A stretch of 36,304 nt of DNA from Lentisphaeria bacterium. Its GTDB lineage: Bacteria; Verrucomicrobiota; Lentisphaeria; Victivallales; UBA1829. A program made the translations under genes and the position numbers. This document shows positions 23,803 through 31,266 of the stretch, piece after piece. The DNA lies in NCBI GenBank assembly GCA_017963105.1, contig JAGCTY010000173.1:1-36304 (forward strand), read 5' to 3'. Within the stretch, counting starts at the first letter, position 1, and every line of letters begins with the position of its first letter. The notes beneath the pieces are model-generated. The model was not told where the DNA came from and searched no databases. It saw nothing but the letters and a program-made list of their open reading frames with translations.

Positions 23803-24720
23803 TCACGTCCGGCGGACGAGCTTGTAGTTCTGGAGCAGGAACAGCGGGTCGTAGGACTTCTTCGCCTGGCGGAGGCCGGGGATGCCGAGGTCCTGTTCGC
23901 GGTTGAGCAGCCGGGCGCGGCCCTGCAGTGCGGCGGCGGTCTTGTGCGTGATGTACTGCGACGCGCCCTTGTATTCGTAGCGGGTCTTCTCGAAATGCAC
24001 GGTCCAGAGGTCGGACGAGACCGGGCTGTACACGGCGAAGGAGACGACGCGGCCTCCGGCGCGGAGCACAAGTCCCTCGACCGGAAGCGCCTCGAAATGC
24101 TCTGCGAGCATCCCGATGGCGGCGGCCTCGTGCGCGGCTTCGACGGAAACGGGCTGGTCCTGCGCCGCGAGCCAGTCGCGCTGCACGGCGAGCGCTTCGT
24201 CGAGATTCGCGCGGGAAAGCGGTTCCAGCGCGGCGTCCGGGTAATCCTCGCAGAACTGCGCAATCAGGTTGCGTTTCTTCGACAGGAGCCGCCCGTGCAG
24301 GCCGACGAGCGCGTCCACGCAGTAGATGTACTCGTCGTAGCGGTCGTCCATGCGTTCTGCGGAAAAGCGCGTCCCGACATCCGGGTGCGTCTTCAGGTAC
24401 TCCTGGTCCACGTGGTCGAACGAGCCGCTGTAGCCCGCGCGAATGAGGCGGTCGGAAACCGCCAGAAGCTCGTCCGTCGCCGGACCGCGCGCGCCGCCCG
24501 GCGCGAACATCAGGATGTCCTCGGTCTCCAGCAGAAGATAGAGGTGCGAGCCGATGAAACACCAGTCGGGGCGGTAGGTCCCGCTCCACAGGAAGAGGTT
24601 GGCGAACGCGAATTCGCAGCTCTGTCGGCCGGACGCGAGCAGGAAGGGTTCGAGGACCGCGCGGTCTTCGAGCGCGAGGCGACGGAAGCCCTCCGGCGGC
24701 TGGGATTCGCGTGCATTCAT
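23803..24720 (-). CDS. DUF2156-domain protein (GNAT-fold, LPG-synthase C-terminal-like)
   Basis: 305 aa. The layout fits soluble DUF2156 proteins: an N-terminal half with CEFAFANLFLWSGTYRPDW (36-54) and EDILMFAPGG, a middle YDEYIYCVDALVGLHGRLLSKKRNLIAQFCEDYP-like block that includes the (K)KRN.I..F motif, and a second GNAT-like half with FEALPVEGLVLRAGGRVVSFAVYS, the VHFEKTRYEYKGASQYI block and LNREQDLGIPGLRQAKKSYDP at the end. Related domains in MprF transfer amino acids from tRNA to lipids, but this one lacks membrane segments and its substrate is unknown. The ATG overlaps the upstream GNAT gene by four bases. Confidence 0.82.
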   Translation of the reverse strand: MNARESQPPEGFRRLALEDRAVLEPFLLASGRQSCEFAFANLFLWSGTYRPDWCFIGSHLYLLLETEDILMFAPGGARGPATDELLAVSDRLIRAGYSGSFDHVDQEYLKTHPDVGTRFSAERMDDRYDEYIYCVDALVGLHGRLLSKKRNLIAQFCEDYPDAALEPLSRANLDEALAVQRDWLAAQDQPVSVEAAHEAAAIGMLAEHFEALPVEGLVLRAGGRVVSFAVYSPVSSDLWTVHFEKTRYEYKGASQYITHKTAAALQGRARLLNREQDLGIPGLRQAKKSYDPLFLLQNYKLVRRT

Positions 24721-25163
24721 TTGTCGTCCGCTCCGTTTTTCGCGCCGAAGCGGAACGCCGTATGACCATCCATCGGGGCGGCTCCGGCGACATGGTAGAA
24801 CGCCTCCGTGCCGGGCACGCCGATGCAGACGATCCAGTCGATGCCGAACGATGCGAGATGGTCCGAGAGGCGTTTCACGATCTCGCGGCCGACGCCCTGC
24901 GAACGGTGCGCCGGATCGACTACAACGTCAAGGATATACGCGTCGCTCACGCCGTCGGACAGCGCGCGCGCCATGCCGACCAGACGCCCGGCGGGATCGA
25001 ACGCCGCGGAGACCGCGAACGAGTTCTCGATCATGGAATCGAGCTCAGGGGCGGGATCGGACGGGCCGAACCAGCCCGCGGCACGGTAGAGCGCAAGCAC
25101 ATCCGCGCGCGGGAGGTCCTTCGTGATCGAATACCGGAACCAATCCTGCCTGTCCGTATCCAT
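24717..25163 (-). CDS. GNAT family N-acetyltransferase
   Basis: 148 aa, a single GNAT domain. Motif A is ILDVVVDPAHRSQGVGREIVKRL (about 82-104) with the R-x-x-G-x-G type acetyl-CoA loop (RSQGVG). The early part, DLPRADVLALYRAAGWFGP, is the GNAT alpha1-alpha2 region, and the end, GVPGTEAFYHVAGAAPMDGHTAFRFG, fits the final strand. The acceptor is unknown. It is joined by ATGA to the DUF2156 gene, itself GNAT-fold, and lies 15 bp after icd. Confidence 0.87.
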   Translation of the reverse strand: MDTDRQDWFRYSITKDLPRADVLALYRAAGWFGPSDPAPELDSMIENSFAVSAAFDPAGRLVGMARALSDGVSDAYILDVVVDPAHRSQGVGREIVKRLSDHLASFGIDWIVCIGVPGTEAFYHVAGAAPMDGHTAFRFGAKNGADDK

Positions 25164-25178
25164 AACGCCCCGAAGGAA

Positions 25179-26429
25179 TTACATGTTGTCCGCGATGACG
25201 CGGGCAAACTCGGAGCAACGGAGTTCGGTCGCGCCTTCCATCTGGCGCGCGAAGTCGTAGGTGACATGTTTGGAGGCAATGGCGCGTTCGATGCCGCGGA
25301 TCACGAGGTCGGCGGCCTCGGTCCAGCCGATGTGGCGGAGGAGCATTTCGCCGGAGAGCGCGAGCGAACAGGGATTGACCTTGTCGAGCCCTTTGTACTT
25401 CGGCGCGGTGCCGTGCGTGGCCTCGAAGATGGCCTTGCCGCCGACGTAGTTGATGTTCGCGCCCGGGGCGATGCCGATGCCGCCGACGCTGGCCGCGAGG
25501 GCGTCCGACACATAGTCGCCGTTCAGGTTCATGGTGGCGATCACGTCGTATTCGGCGGGCCGGGTCAGGATCTGCTGCAGGAACGCGTCGCAGATGCAGT
25601 CCTTGATGAGGATCTTGCCCTCGGGGACCGCGCCGCCGCATTCTTCCCACGTGACGGTCTGTTCCGGGAACTCGCGCTTCGCGAGCGCGTAGCCCCAGTC
25701 GCGGAAGCCGCCCTCGGTGAACTTCATGATGTTGCCCTTATGCACGAACGTGACGCTCTTCCGGTGATTGTCGATGGCGTAGCGGATGGCGGCGCGGATG
25801 AGGCGTTCGGAGCCTTCCTTCGAGACCGGCTTGATGCCGATGGCGGAGGTCTCCGGGAAACGGATCTTGGCGACGCCCATTTCGTTCTGGAGGAAGGAGA
25901 TGACCTTCTGCACCTCGGGCGTGCCGGACGCCCATTCGATGCCGGCGTAGATATCCTCGGTGTTCTCGCGGAAGACGACCATATCGGTGAGCTCGGGGTG
26001 CTTGACCGGGGAGGGGACGCCCTGGAAATAGCGGACCGGGCGGAGGCAGACGTAGAGATCGAGCTTCTGGCGGAGGGTCACGTTTAGGGAGCGGATGCCC
26101 TTTCCGACGGGGGTCGTGAGCGGGCCCTTGATGGCGATGCGATGGTCGGAGATCGCCTCGAGCGTTTCGTCGGGGAGCCAGACGCCTTCGCCGTAGACTT
26201 CGCAGGATTTTTCGCCGGCGAAGACCTCCATCCAGGCGATCTTTCGTTTGCCGCCGTAGGCTTTCGCGATGGCGGTGTTCCAGATGTGCATGGAGGCCGC
26301 CGTGATGTCGGGGCCGATGCCGTCGCCTTCGATGAACGGAATGATCGGCTGATCGGGGACGATGAGGCTGCCGTCGGGATTCGCTGTGATGCGGTCGCCG
26401 TCGACCGGACGGATTTTCTGATAGCTCAT
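25179..26429 (-). CDS. icd: NADP-dependent isocitrate dehydrogenase
   Basis: Oxidative decarboxylation of isocitrate to 2-oxoglutarate; 416 aa, the same length as E. coli Icd, when started at [12 protein letters not shown] (ATG at 26429, overlapping the upstream 117-aa gene by four bases). [23 protein letters not shown] carries the Ser that is phosphorylated by IDH kinase in E. coli; no aceK is seen here. [14 protein letters not shown] is the isocitrate and metal site region. [16 protein letters not shown] has the Lys-Tyr pair that selects NADP over NAD. The open frame upstream of the chosen start is low-complexity shadow sequence. Confidence 0.96.
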   Translation of the reverse strand: MSYQKIRPVDGDRITANPDGSLIVPDQPIIPFIEGDGIGPDITAASMHIWNTAIAKAYGGKRKIAWMEVFAGEKSCEVYGEGVWLPDETLEAISDHRIAIKGPLTTPVGKGIRSLNVTLRQKLDLYVCLRPVRYFQGVPSPVKHPELTDMVVFRENTEDIYAGIEWASGTPEVQKVISFLQNEMGVAKIRFPETSAIGIKPVSKEGSERLIRAAIRYAIDNHRKSVTFVHKGNIMKFTEGGFRDWGYALAKREFPEQTVTWEECGGAVPEGKILIKDCICDAFLQQILTRPAEYDVIATMNLNGDYVSDALAASVGGIGIAPGANINYVGGKAIFEATHGTAPKYKGLDKVNPCSLALSGEMLLRHIGWTEAADLVIRGIERAIASKHVTYDFARQMEGATELRCSEFARVIADNM

Positions 26430-26779
26430 GAATGGTCCTTTATGAGGTTGAGGAACGAAACGGATTCGGAAACGGTGATAGGGTCGATCCCCACGGCGTA
26501 GACGCGGACCGCGAGGTCGTAGAGTGCGGGTTCGCCGTCGGGGCGGACGGTGCGCGGGTTCACGATGCGCATCTGCTTCAGTTCGAGGGTGTTGCTGCCG
26601 GCGGTGATCGGATGGCGGACGCCCTCGATCATGGTCATGCCGTCGATGTGCTGTTCCACGATGATGGTGGTGCCGCAGTCGCACGTAAGCTCAAGCGTCT
26701 GATCGATGACAACCTGTTTCTTGTCCGGCTGCCAGACGGTCTTGTTCACGAGTTTTCCGATTTTGAGTCCGATCGGCAT
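26426..26779 (-). CDS. Conserved-looking small hypothetical protein between dapB and icd
   Basis: 117 aa, family not recognised. It looks real: it is intact, sits 27 bp after dapB and overlaps the icd start by four bases. It is soluble, with no signal or membrane helix. A TCDCGT pair of cysteines (about 33-35) and a beta-rich pattern ([46 protein letters not shown]) are the visible traits. The name of its function cannot be given from the sequence; a partner role with Icd or a metal or cluster site at the Cys pair are only guesses. Confidence 0.7.
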   Translation of the reverse strand: MPIGLKIGKLVNKTVWQPDKKQVVIDQTLELTCDCGTTIIVEQHIDGMTMIEGVRHPITAGSNTLELKQMRIVNPRTVRPDGEPALYDLAVRVYAVGIDPITVSESVSFLNLIKDHS

Positions 26780-26806
26780 GGTTGCGGCTCCTCTGGTTCG
26801 CCGGGC

Positions 26807-27610
26807 TTACTTCAGCCCGAGCACGTCCTGCATGTCGTAGTACCCGGCGGAAGCGCCCGCGAGCCACTTGGCGGCGCGGAGCGCGCCCTTGGCGAAGGTC
26901 ATGCGGCTGGACGCGCGGTGCGTCAGCTCGATGCGTTCGCCGTCGCCCGCGAAGAGCACGGTGTGGTCGCCCACGATGTCGCCGCCGCGCACGGCGTGGA
27001 TGCCGATCTCGCGACGGGTGCGCGCGCCCACGATGCCCTGGCGGCCGTAACGGAGGTCGTCCTGCGTGCGGTCCGCGGCTTCGCAGAGAACCTCCGCCAG
27101 ACGGACGGCGGTGCCGCTCGGGGCGTCCTTCTTCTGGTTGTGGTGCGCCTCGATGATCTCCATGTCGAAATCGTTGGCGAGGAGCGAGGCGGTCTTGCCG
27201 GAGAGGAAGAAGAGCAGGTTCACGCCGACGCTGTAGTTGAACGTCTGAACGATGCGCGCGCCCTGTGCGGAGAGTTCGCGGAGGGCGGCCTTGTCGGCGT
27301 CGGTGAGCGCGGTGGTACCGATCACGATGGAGAGTCCGGCCTTCGCGGCGGCACGGGCGTTCTCCAGCACGTTTCCTGTGCTGAAATCGATGATGGCGTC
27401 GGCGTTCGAGAGCATTTCGGGCGTGAGCGAGGCGGAGATCGGCACGTTGAGCGCGGCGACTCCGGCGACGGTCCCGGCGTCCTGCCCGATGAGCGGGCTG
27501 GCGGGGTATTCGGTGGCTCCTGCGAGCTGGAATTCAGGATTGGCGGCGATGGCGGCGACGAGCGCCTTGCCCATGCGTCCGGCGGAACCTGTGATGATGG
27601 TGCGGATCAT
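26807..27610 (-). CDS. dapB: 4-hydroxy-tetrahydrodipicolinate reductase
   Basis: Makes tetrahydrodipicolinate in the lysine and diaminopimelate pathway; 267 aa, the usual size. The N-terminal nucleotide loop is GSAGRMG (8-14). DFSTGNVLENARAA and VIGTTALTD are the middle signatures, and EAHHNQKKDAPSGTA (154-168) holds the catalytic His-His and Lys. Then TRREIGIHAVRGGDIVGDHTV, typical of DapB. It follows purL by 12 bp with the 117-aa gene next, so it is part of the long minus-strand run. Confidence 0.97.
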   Translation of the reverse strand: MIRTIITGSAGRMGKALVAAIAANPEFQLAGATEYPASPLIGQDAGTVAGVAALNVPISASLTPEMLSNADAIIDFSTGNVLENARAAAKAGLSIVIGTTALTDADKAALRELSAQGARIVQTFNYSVGVNLLFFLSGKTASLLANDFDMEIIEAHHNQKKDAPSGTAVRLAEVLCEAADRTQDDLRYGRQGIVGARTRREIGIHAVRGGDIVGDHTVLFAGDGERIELTHRASSRMTFAKGALRAAKWLAGASAGYYDMQDVLGLK

Positions 27611-27622
27611 GCGGAAATCTCC

Positions 27623-30565
27623 TTAAACGCCTTCGAGCGTGGATTTGTAGGATTTGATGAGGTCGGCAAGCGTGGCGGACGCGACGGTCTTGCCGCCGCG
27701 CGTGAACACCAGCTCCTGCTTCTCCGTGGTCGTGCCGACGCGGGCGAACACGTTTCCGGCGAGCATCTTTTCCAGCTCGGCGGCGCGTTCGGGACGGCAG
27801 GTGAGGATGAAACGGGAGTTCGACTCGGAGAACAACGCCTCGGCGTCGTTCAGGTTTTCGATGCCGGGGAGCTTGTCGAGTTCGATGGCCATGCCAAGGC
27901 GGCCGCCGATGGCGGACTTGGCCGCGGCGATGGCGAGGCCGCCGAGCGCAGGGGAGATGATGGAGGACGGGATATCCGCCTTGATGACTTCGGCAAGCGC
28001 GTGGTAGAGCTTGGACGCCTTGGGGATATCGACCTTCGGGACGTTGTTGCCGACGGCGTCCAGCATGGCGTAATATTCGCTGCCGCCGAGTTCGGGCTTG
28101 GTCTCGCCGAGCACGTACACGGCGTCGCCCGCGAACTTGGCGTCGAGGGAGACCGCGTGCGACACGTCGTCGATGCGGGCGATGGTGCTGAAAAGGACGG
28201 TGGGCGGGATGGAGATCTTGCGGCCGCCGCGCGTGCTGTCGTTCTTCATGCTGTCCTTGCCGGAGATGCAGGGCACCTTGAACGCCTTGGTGCAGTCGTA
28301 CAGCGCCATGTTCGCGCGGACGAGCTGCGCGAGCTTGTATTCGCCGTCCGGGGTCTTCTCGCTCTGCACGGGGTCGGGCCAGCAGAAGTTGTCGAGGCCG
28401 GCGATGTGGTCGGGATCGGCGCCCGCGGCGACGGACCGGCGCACGGCGAGGTCGATGATGGACGCCATCATGTGGTAGGTGTCGATGTCGCTGTAGCGCG
28501 GGAGGATGCCGGCGGAAAGCACGATACCTTCCTTCGCGAGGGGTTCGGCGAGCGTGACGGTGGCGTCGGAGGCGACGTCGCGGCAGACGCCGGTGAACGG
28601 CTTGATGATGCTGAGGCCCTTCACCTCGTGGTCGTACTGGCGGGCCTTGTATTCGTCGGAGCAGATGTTCAGGCGGCCGATGAGCTTCACGAGGTCGGCG
28701 GAGAGGTCGCGGCCGGAGATGACCGGCTCGTCGAAGACCGGGGGCTTCCACTCGGCCTTCAGGTGGAGTTTCGGCAGGCCCTCGTGCATGAACTTGATGT
28801 CGATGTCGGCCACCACGCGGTCGCCGTAGGTGATGTGGAACTTGCCGGAGTGGTTGAAGCGGCCGAGCACGGTCGCCTCCACGTCGCGTGCGGCGGCGAG
28901 CGCCAGGAACTCGTCGAGGCGTTCCGGCGCGACGGCGAAGCTCATGCGTTCCTGCGCCTCGGAAACGAGGATTTCCCACGGCTGGAGGCCGGAGTATTTG
29001 AGCGGAGCCTTCGCGAGGTCCATGTCGCAGCCGCCGCAGACATCCGCCATTTCGCCGACGCTGGAGGAGAGGCCGCCCGCGCCGTTGTCGGTGACGAAGC
29101 GGTAGAGGAGGCGTTCGCGCGCCTCGTGGATGAAGTCGCTCATGCGCTTCTGGGTGATCGGGTCGCCGATCTGGACCGCCTGCACGGGGCTGTCCTTGTG
29201 CAGCTCTTCGCTGGAGAACGTGGCGCCGTGGATGCCGTCCTTGCCGATGCGGCCGCCGGTCATCACGATGTAGTCGCCGGGTTCAATGAACTTTTCCCAG
29301 CCGTTGCGGTCGCCGACCTTGCGCGGGAGCGTGCCGACCGTGCCGCAATAGACCAGCGGCTTGCCGATGTAGCGGTCGTCGAAGTATTCCCAGCCGACGG
29401 CATACGGGATGCCGCTCTGGTTGCCGCCGTCGATCACGCCCTTGTGGACGCCGTCGCGGAGGCGGCGCGGATGCAGGAGGCCTTCGGGGACGTTGATCGG
29501 GTCGGTGAACGGCGAACCGAGGCAGTAGCCCCACACGTTCAGCAGCAGGTCGGCGCCCTGCCCGGTCCCGAGCGGGTCGCGGTTCACGCCCACGATGCCG
29601 GTCATGGCTCCGCCGTAGGGATCGAGCGCGGACGGGCTGTTGTGGGTCTCGGCCTTGTAGACGAGGTCGAAGCGGTCGTTGAAGCGGATCACGCCGGCGT
29701 TGTCGGTGAAGACGGAAACGAGCCACGGCACCTCCGCCTGAAGCTCCTTCGTGCTCTTCTTGATGTAGCTCTTGTAGAGCGAGGAGATCGTGATCGTCTT
29801 GCCGTCCGGGGTGGTGTAGTCGATGTCGGCGGCGAAGATTTTATGCTTGCAGTGTTCGCTCCAGGTCTGTGCGAGGACTTCCATCTCCACATCGGTCGGC
29901 TTGCGCCCGAGCTGGCGGAAATAGCCCTGGATGGACTTCATTTCCTCGAGACTGAGGGCGAGGGTGCCCTTGTGGGACAGCTCCATGAGCTTTTCGTCGG
30001 AGACTTCCAGGTCATAATCGCGGACGATGACCTCGCCGAGCCCCTTGATGACGGGCTTGTTCAGCGGGATGGAGCTGTTCACGAGCTCGTCGCGGGAGAA
30101 GACGTCAACCGATTCGATCAGGACGTTCGCGAGCAGGCCGGTGGCGATGCGCTGTGCCTGTTCACGGGTCATTTCGGGGGAATCCACCAGATATTCGATC
30201 GAGCTGAAGACCTGTTCCTCGCGGGAGAGCTTGCGACCGATGATGTCGCCGATGGCTTCCCACGCCGTACGGGCCACGTTGTCCGTGACGCCCGGCTTGA
30301 ACCCGACGCGGATCAGCCAGGTATAATTCAGGTCGGCGGAAGGCGTTTCGCCCACGATGCCGCTGCGGGTGACCGGATCGGCGAGTTCGTGCGCGACCTT
30401 CGCGGCTTCGTCAGGCGTGATGTCTGCGGAAACGGTGTAGACGGAACGGGTGCGGATGCCGCGGACGGGCGGCAGTCCGGGGAGGGCGGAGAGGCGGCGA
30501 ACGACGCCCTGGCCGCGGGCGTCCTGCCACTGCGGCTTCACCGACATTTCGATGCGATAGTCCAT
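27623..30565 (-). CDS. purL: Phosphoribosylformylglycinamidine synthase, PurL with N-terminal PurS-like region and no glutaminase domain
   Basis: Amidates FGAR to FGAM with ATP and glutamine-derived ammonia. 980 aa, between small PurL (about 600-750) and large PurL with its own glutaminase (about 1,250-1,300). Residues 1-80 and about 82-165 look like two PurS-type units (VGFKPGVTDNVARTAWEAI is PurS-like). The linker is followed by the synthetase: TWSEHCKHKIF with catalytic H238, then HNSPSALDPYGGAMTGIVG and a NRDPLGTGQGADLL block, DNGAGGLSSSVGEMA, a second duplicated half, and the end at KSTLEGV. No C-terminal GATase domain with Cys is present, so a separate PurQ is needed. It has its own strong promoter. 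Confidence 0.9.
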   Translation of the reverse strand: MDYRIEMSVKPQWQDARGQGVVRRLSALPGLPPVRGIRTRSVYTVSADITPDEAAKVAHELADPVTRSGIVGETPSADLNYTWLIRVGFKPGVTDNVARTAWEAIGDIIGRKLSREEQVFSSIEYLVDSPEMTREQAQRIATGLLANVLIESVDVFSRDELVNSSIPLNKPVIKGLGEVIVRDYDLEVSDEKLMELSHKGTLALSLEEMKSIQGYFRQLGRKPTDVEMEVLAQTWSEHCKHKIFAADIDYTTPDGKTITISSLYKSYIKKSTKELQAEVPWLVSVFTDNAGVIRFNDRFDLVYKAETHNSPSALDPYGGAMTGIVGVNRDPLGTGQGADLLLNVWGYCLGSPFTDPINVPEGLLHPRRLRDGVHKGVIDGGNQSGIPYAVGWEYFDDRYIGKPLVYCGTVGTLPRKVGDRNGWEKFIEPGDYIVMTGGRIGKDGIHGATFSSEELHKDSPVQAVQIGDPITQKRMSDFIHEARERLLYRFVTDNGAGGLSSSVGEMADVCGGCDMDLAKAPLKYSGLQPWEILVSEAQERMSFAVAPERLDEFLALAAARDVEATVLGRFNHSGKFHITYGDRVVADIDIKFMHEGLPKLHLKAEWKPPVFDEPVISGRDLSADLVKLIGRLNICSDEYKARQYDHEVKGLSIIKPFTGVCRDVASDATVTLAEPLAKEGIVLSAGILPRYSDIDTYHMMASIIDLAVRRSVAAGADPDHIAGLDNFCWPDPVQSEKTPDGEYKLAQLVRANMALYDCTKAFKVPCISGKDSMKNDSTRGGRKISIPPTVLFSTIARIDDVSHAVSLDAKFAGDAVYVLGETKPELGGSEYYAMLDAVGNNVPKVDIPKASKLYHALAEVIKADIPSSIISPALGGLAIAAAKSAIGGRLGMAIELDKLPGIENLNDAEALFSESNSRFILTCRPERAAELEKMLAGNVFARVGTTTEKQELVFTRGGKTVASATLADLIKSYKSTLEGV

Positions 30566-30614
30566 GAGCTTATCCTTGCTTGAGGGGGTTGTTTAAAAAA
30601 TTAATGTAAAGAAA

Positions 30615-30643
30615 AATATACCCCAGGAAACTGGATTTTTCAA
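30615..30643 (-). promoter_or_regulatory. Predicted strong promoter of the purL run
   Basis: On the minus strand TTGAAA (30638-30643), exactly 17 bp, TATATT (30615-30620). It lies 50 bp before the purL ATG. A short inverted repeat (CCAG-TTTC-CTGG) sits in the spacer and might bind a regulator or help end the tadA transcript. Confidence 0.6.
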
Positions 30644-30657
30644 GCCGAGGGCGCAAA

Positions 30658-31266
30658 TCAGGACTTCTTTTTTCGGGCGTTCGCGCGGACCGTGCGGAAA
30701 AACGCCTGGAACAGCTCCTTGCATTCCTCCTCCATGAGACCGGCGGTCACCTCGACGTTGTGGAGCATCCCGGGGAATCCGGTCACATTCAGGGCGGTCC
30801 CGGCGGCGCCGCAGCGCGGGTCGCGCATTCCGAAGACCACGCGGCGGATGCGCGAGTTCACCATAGCCCCGGCGCACATGGCGCACGGCTCCTTGGTCAC
30901 ATAGATGTCGATGCCATCCAGCCGCCAGTCTCCGATGACCTGAGGAAGCGACGCGATGAGCATGAGTTCGGCATGGGCGGTCGCGTCCTTCAGCAGCTCC
31001 ACCTGGTTCCACGAACGCGCAATGATGAGGCCGTCCTTTACGGCCACGGCTCCGACCGGGACTTCGCCCGCATCGGCGGCCTGCTGGGCGCAACGCAGCG
31101 CGGCACGCATGTAGTAATCGTCCCCGAGCAGGGGCTTCAGTTCGCCGTCGTCCTCGCCGTCAATCGGGCCGTCGAACAGTCCGTCTCCGGAATTGAACGT
31201 GAACCCGTCCGAATCCGGCGCAGAGGGAAACAGAAAACCAGATTCGTCACTTGGCATGGACGGCAT
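30658..31266 (-). CDS. tadA: tRNA-specific adenosine deaminase TadA with acidic N-terminal extension
   Basis: Converts A34 to inosine in tRNA-Arg(ACG). 202 aa against about 150-170 for most. The zinc deaminase motifs are HAE (98-100) with Glu100 as proton shuttle and PCAMC (127-131). EVPVGAVAVKDGLIIARSWNQ and VVFGMRDPRCGAAGTALNV are TadA-like. Residues 1-48 are an extra acidic, Gly/Asp-rich segment (NSGDGLFDGPIDGEDDGE) that has no counterpart in the core fold. The ATG at 31266 overlaps the AAA gene by 20 bp; ATG at 31257 is another option, and a start near residue 53 would remove the extension. A long frame in another phase here is shadow. Confidence 0.88.
   Translation of the reverse strand: MPSMPSDESGFLFPSAPDSDGFTFNSGDGLFDGPIDGEDDGELKPLLGDDYYMRAALRCAQQAADAGEVPVGAVAVKDGLIIARSWNQVELLKDATAHAELMLIASLPQVIGDWRLDGIDIYVTKEPCAMCAGAMVNSRIRRVVFGMRDPRCGAAGTALNVTGFPGMLHNVEVTAGLMEEECKELFQAFFRTVRANARKKKS

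Noticed and set aside
26432..30583. Very long open frame (about 1,380 codons) on the plus strand opposite purL and dapB
   Set aside because: It mirrors the codon phase of GC-rich genes on the other strand; its protein is low-complexity (Ala, Val, Asp, Glu, His, Arg) with no motifs, whereas the minus-strand proteins are unmistakable.
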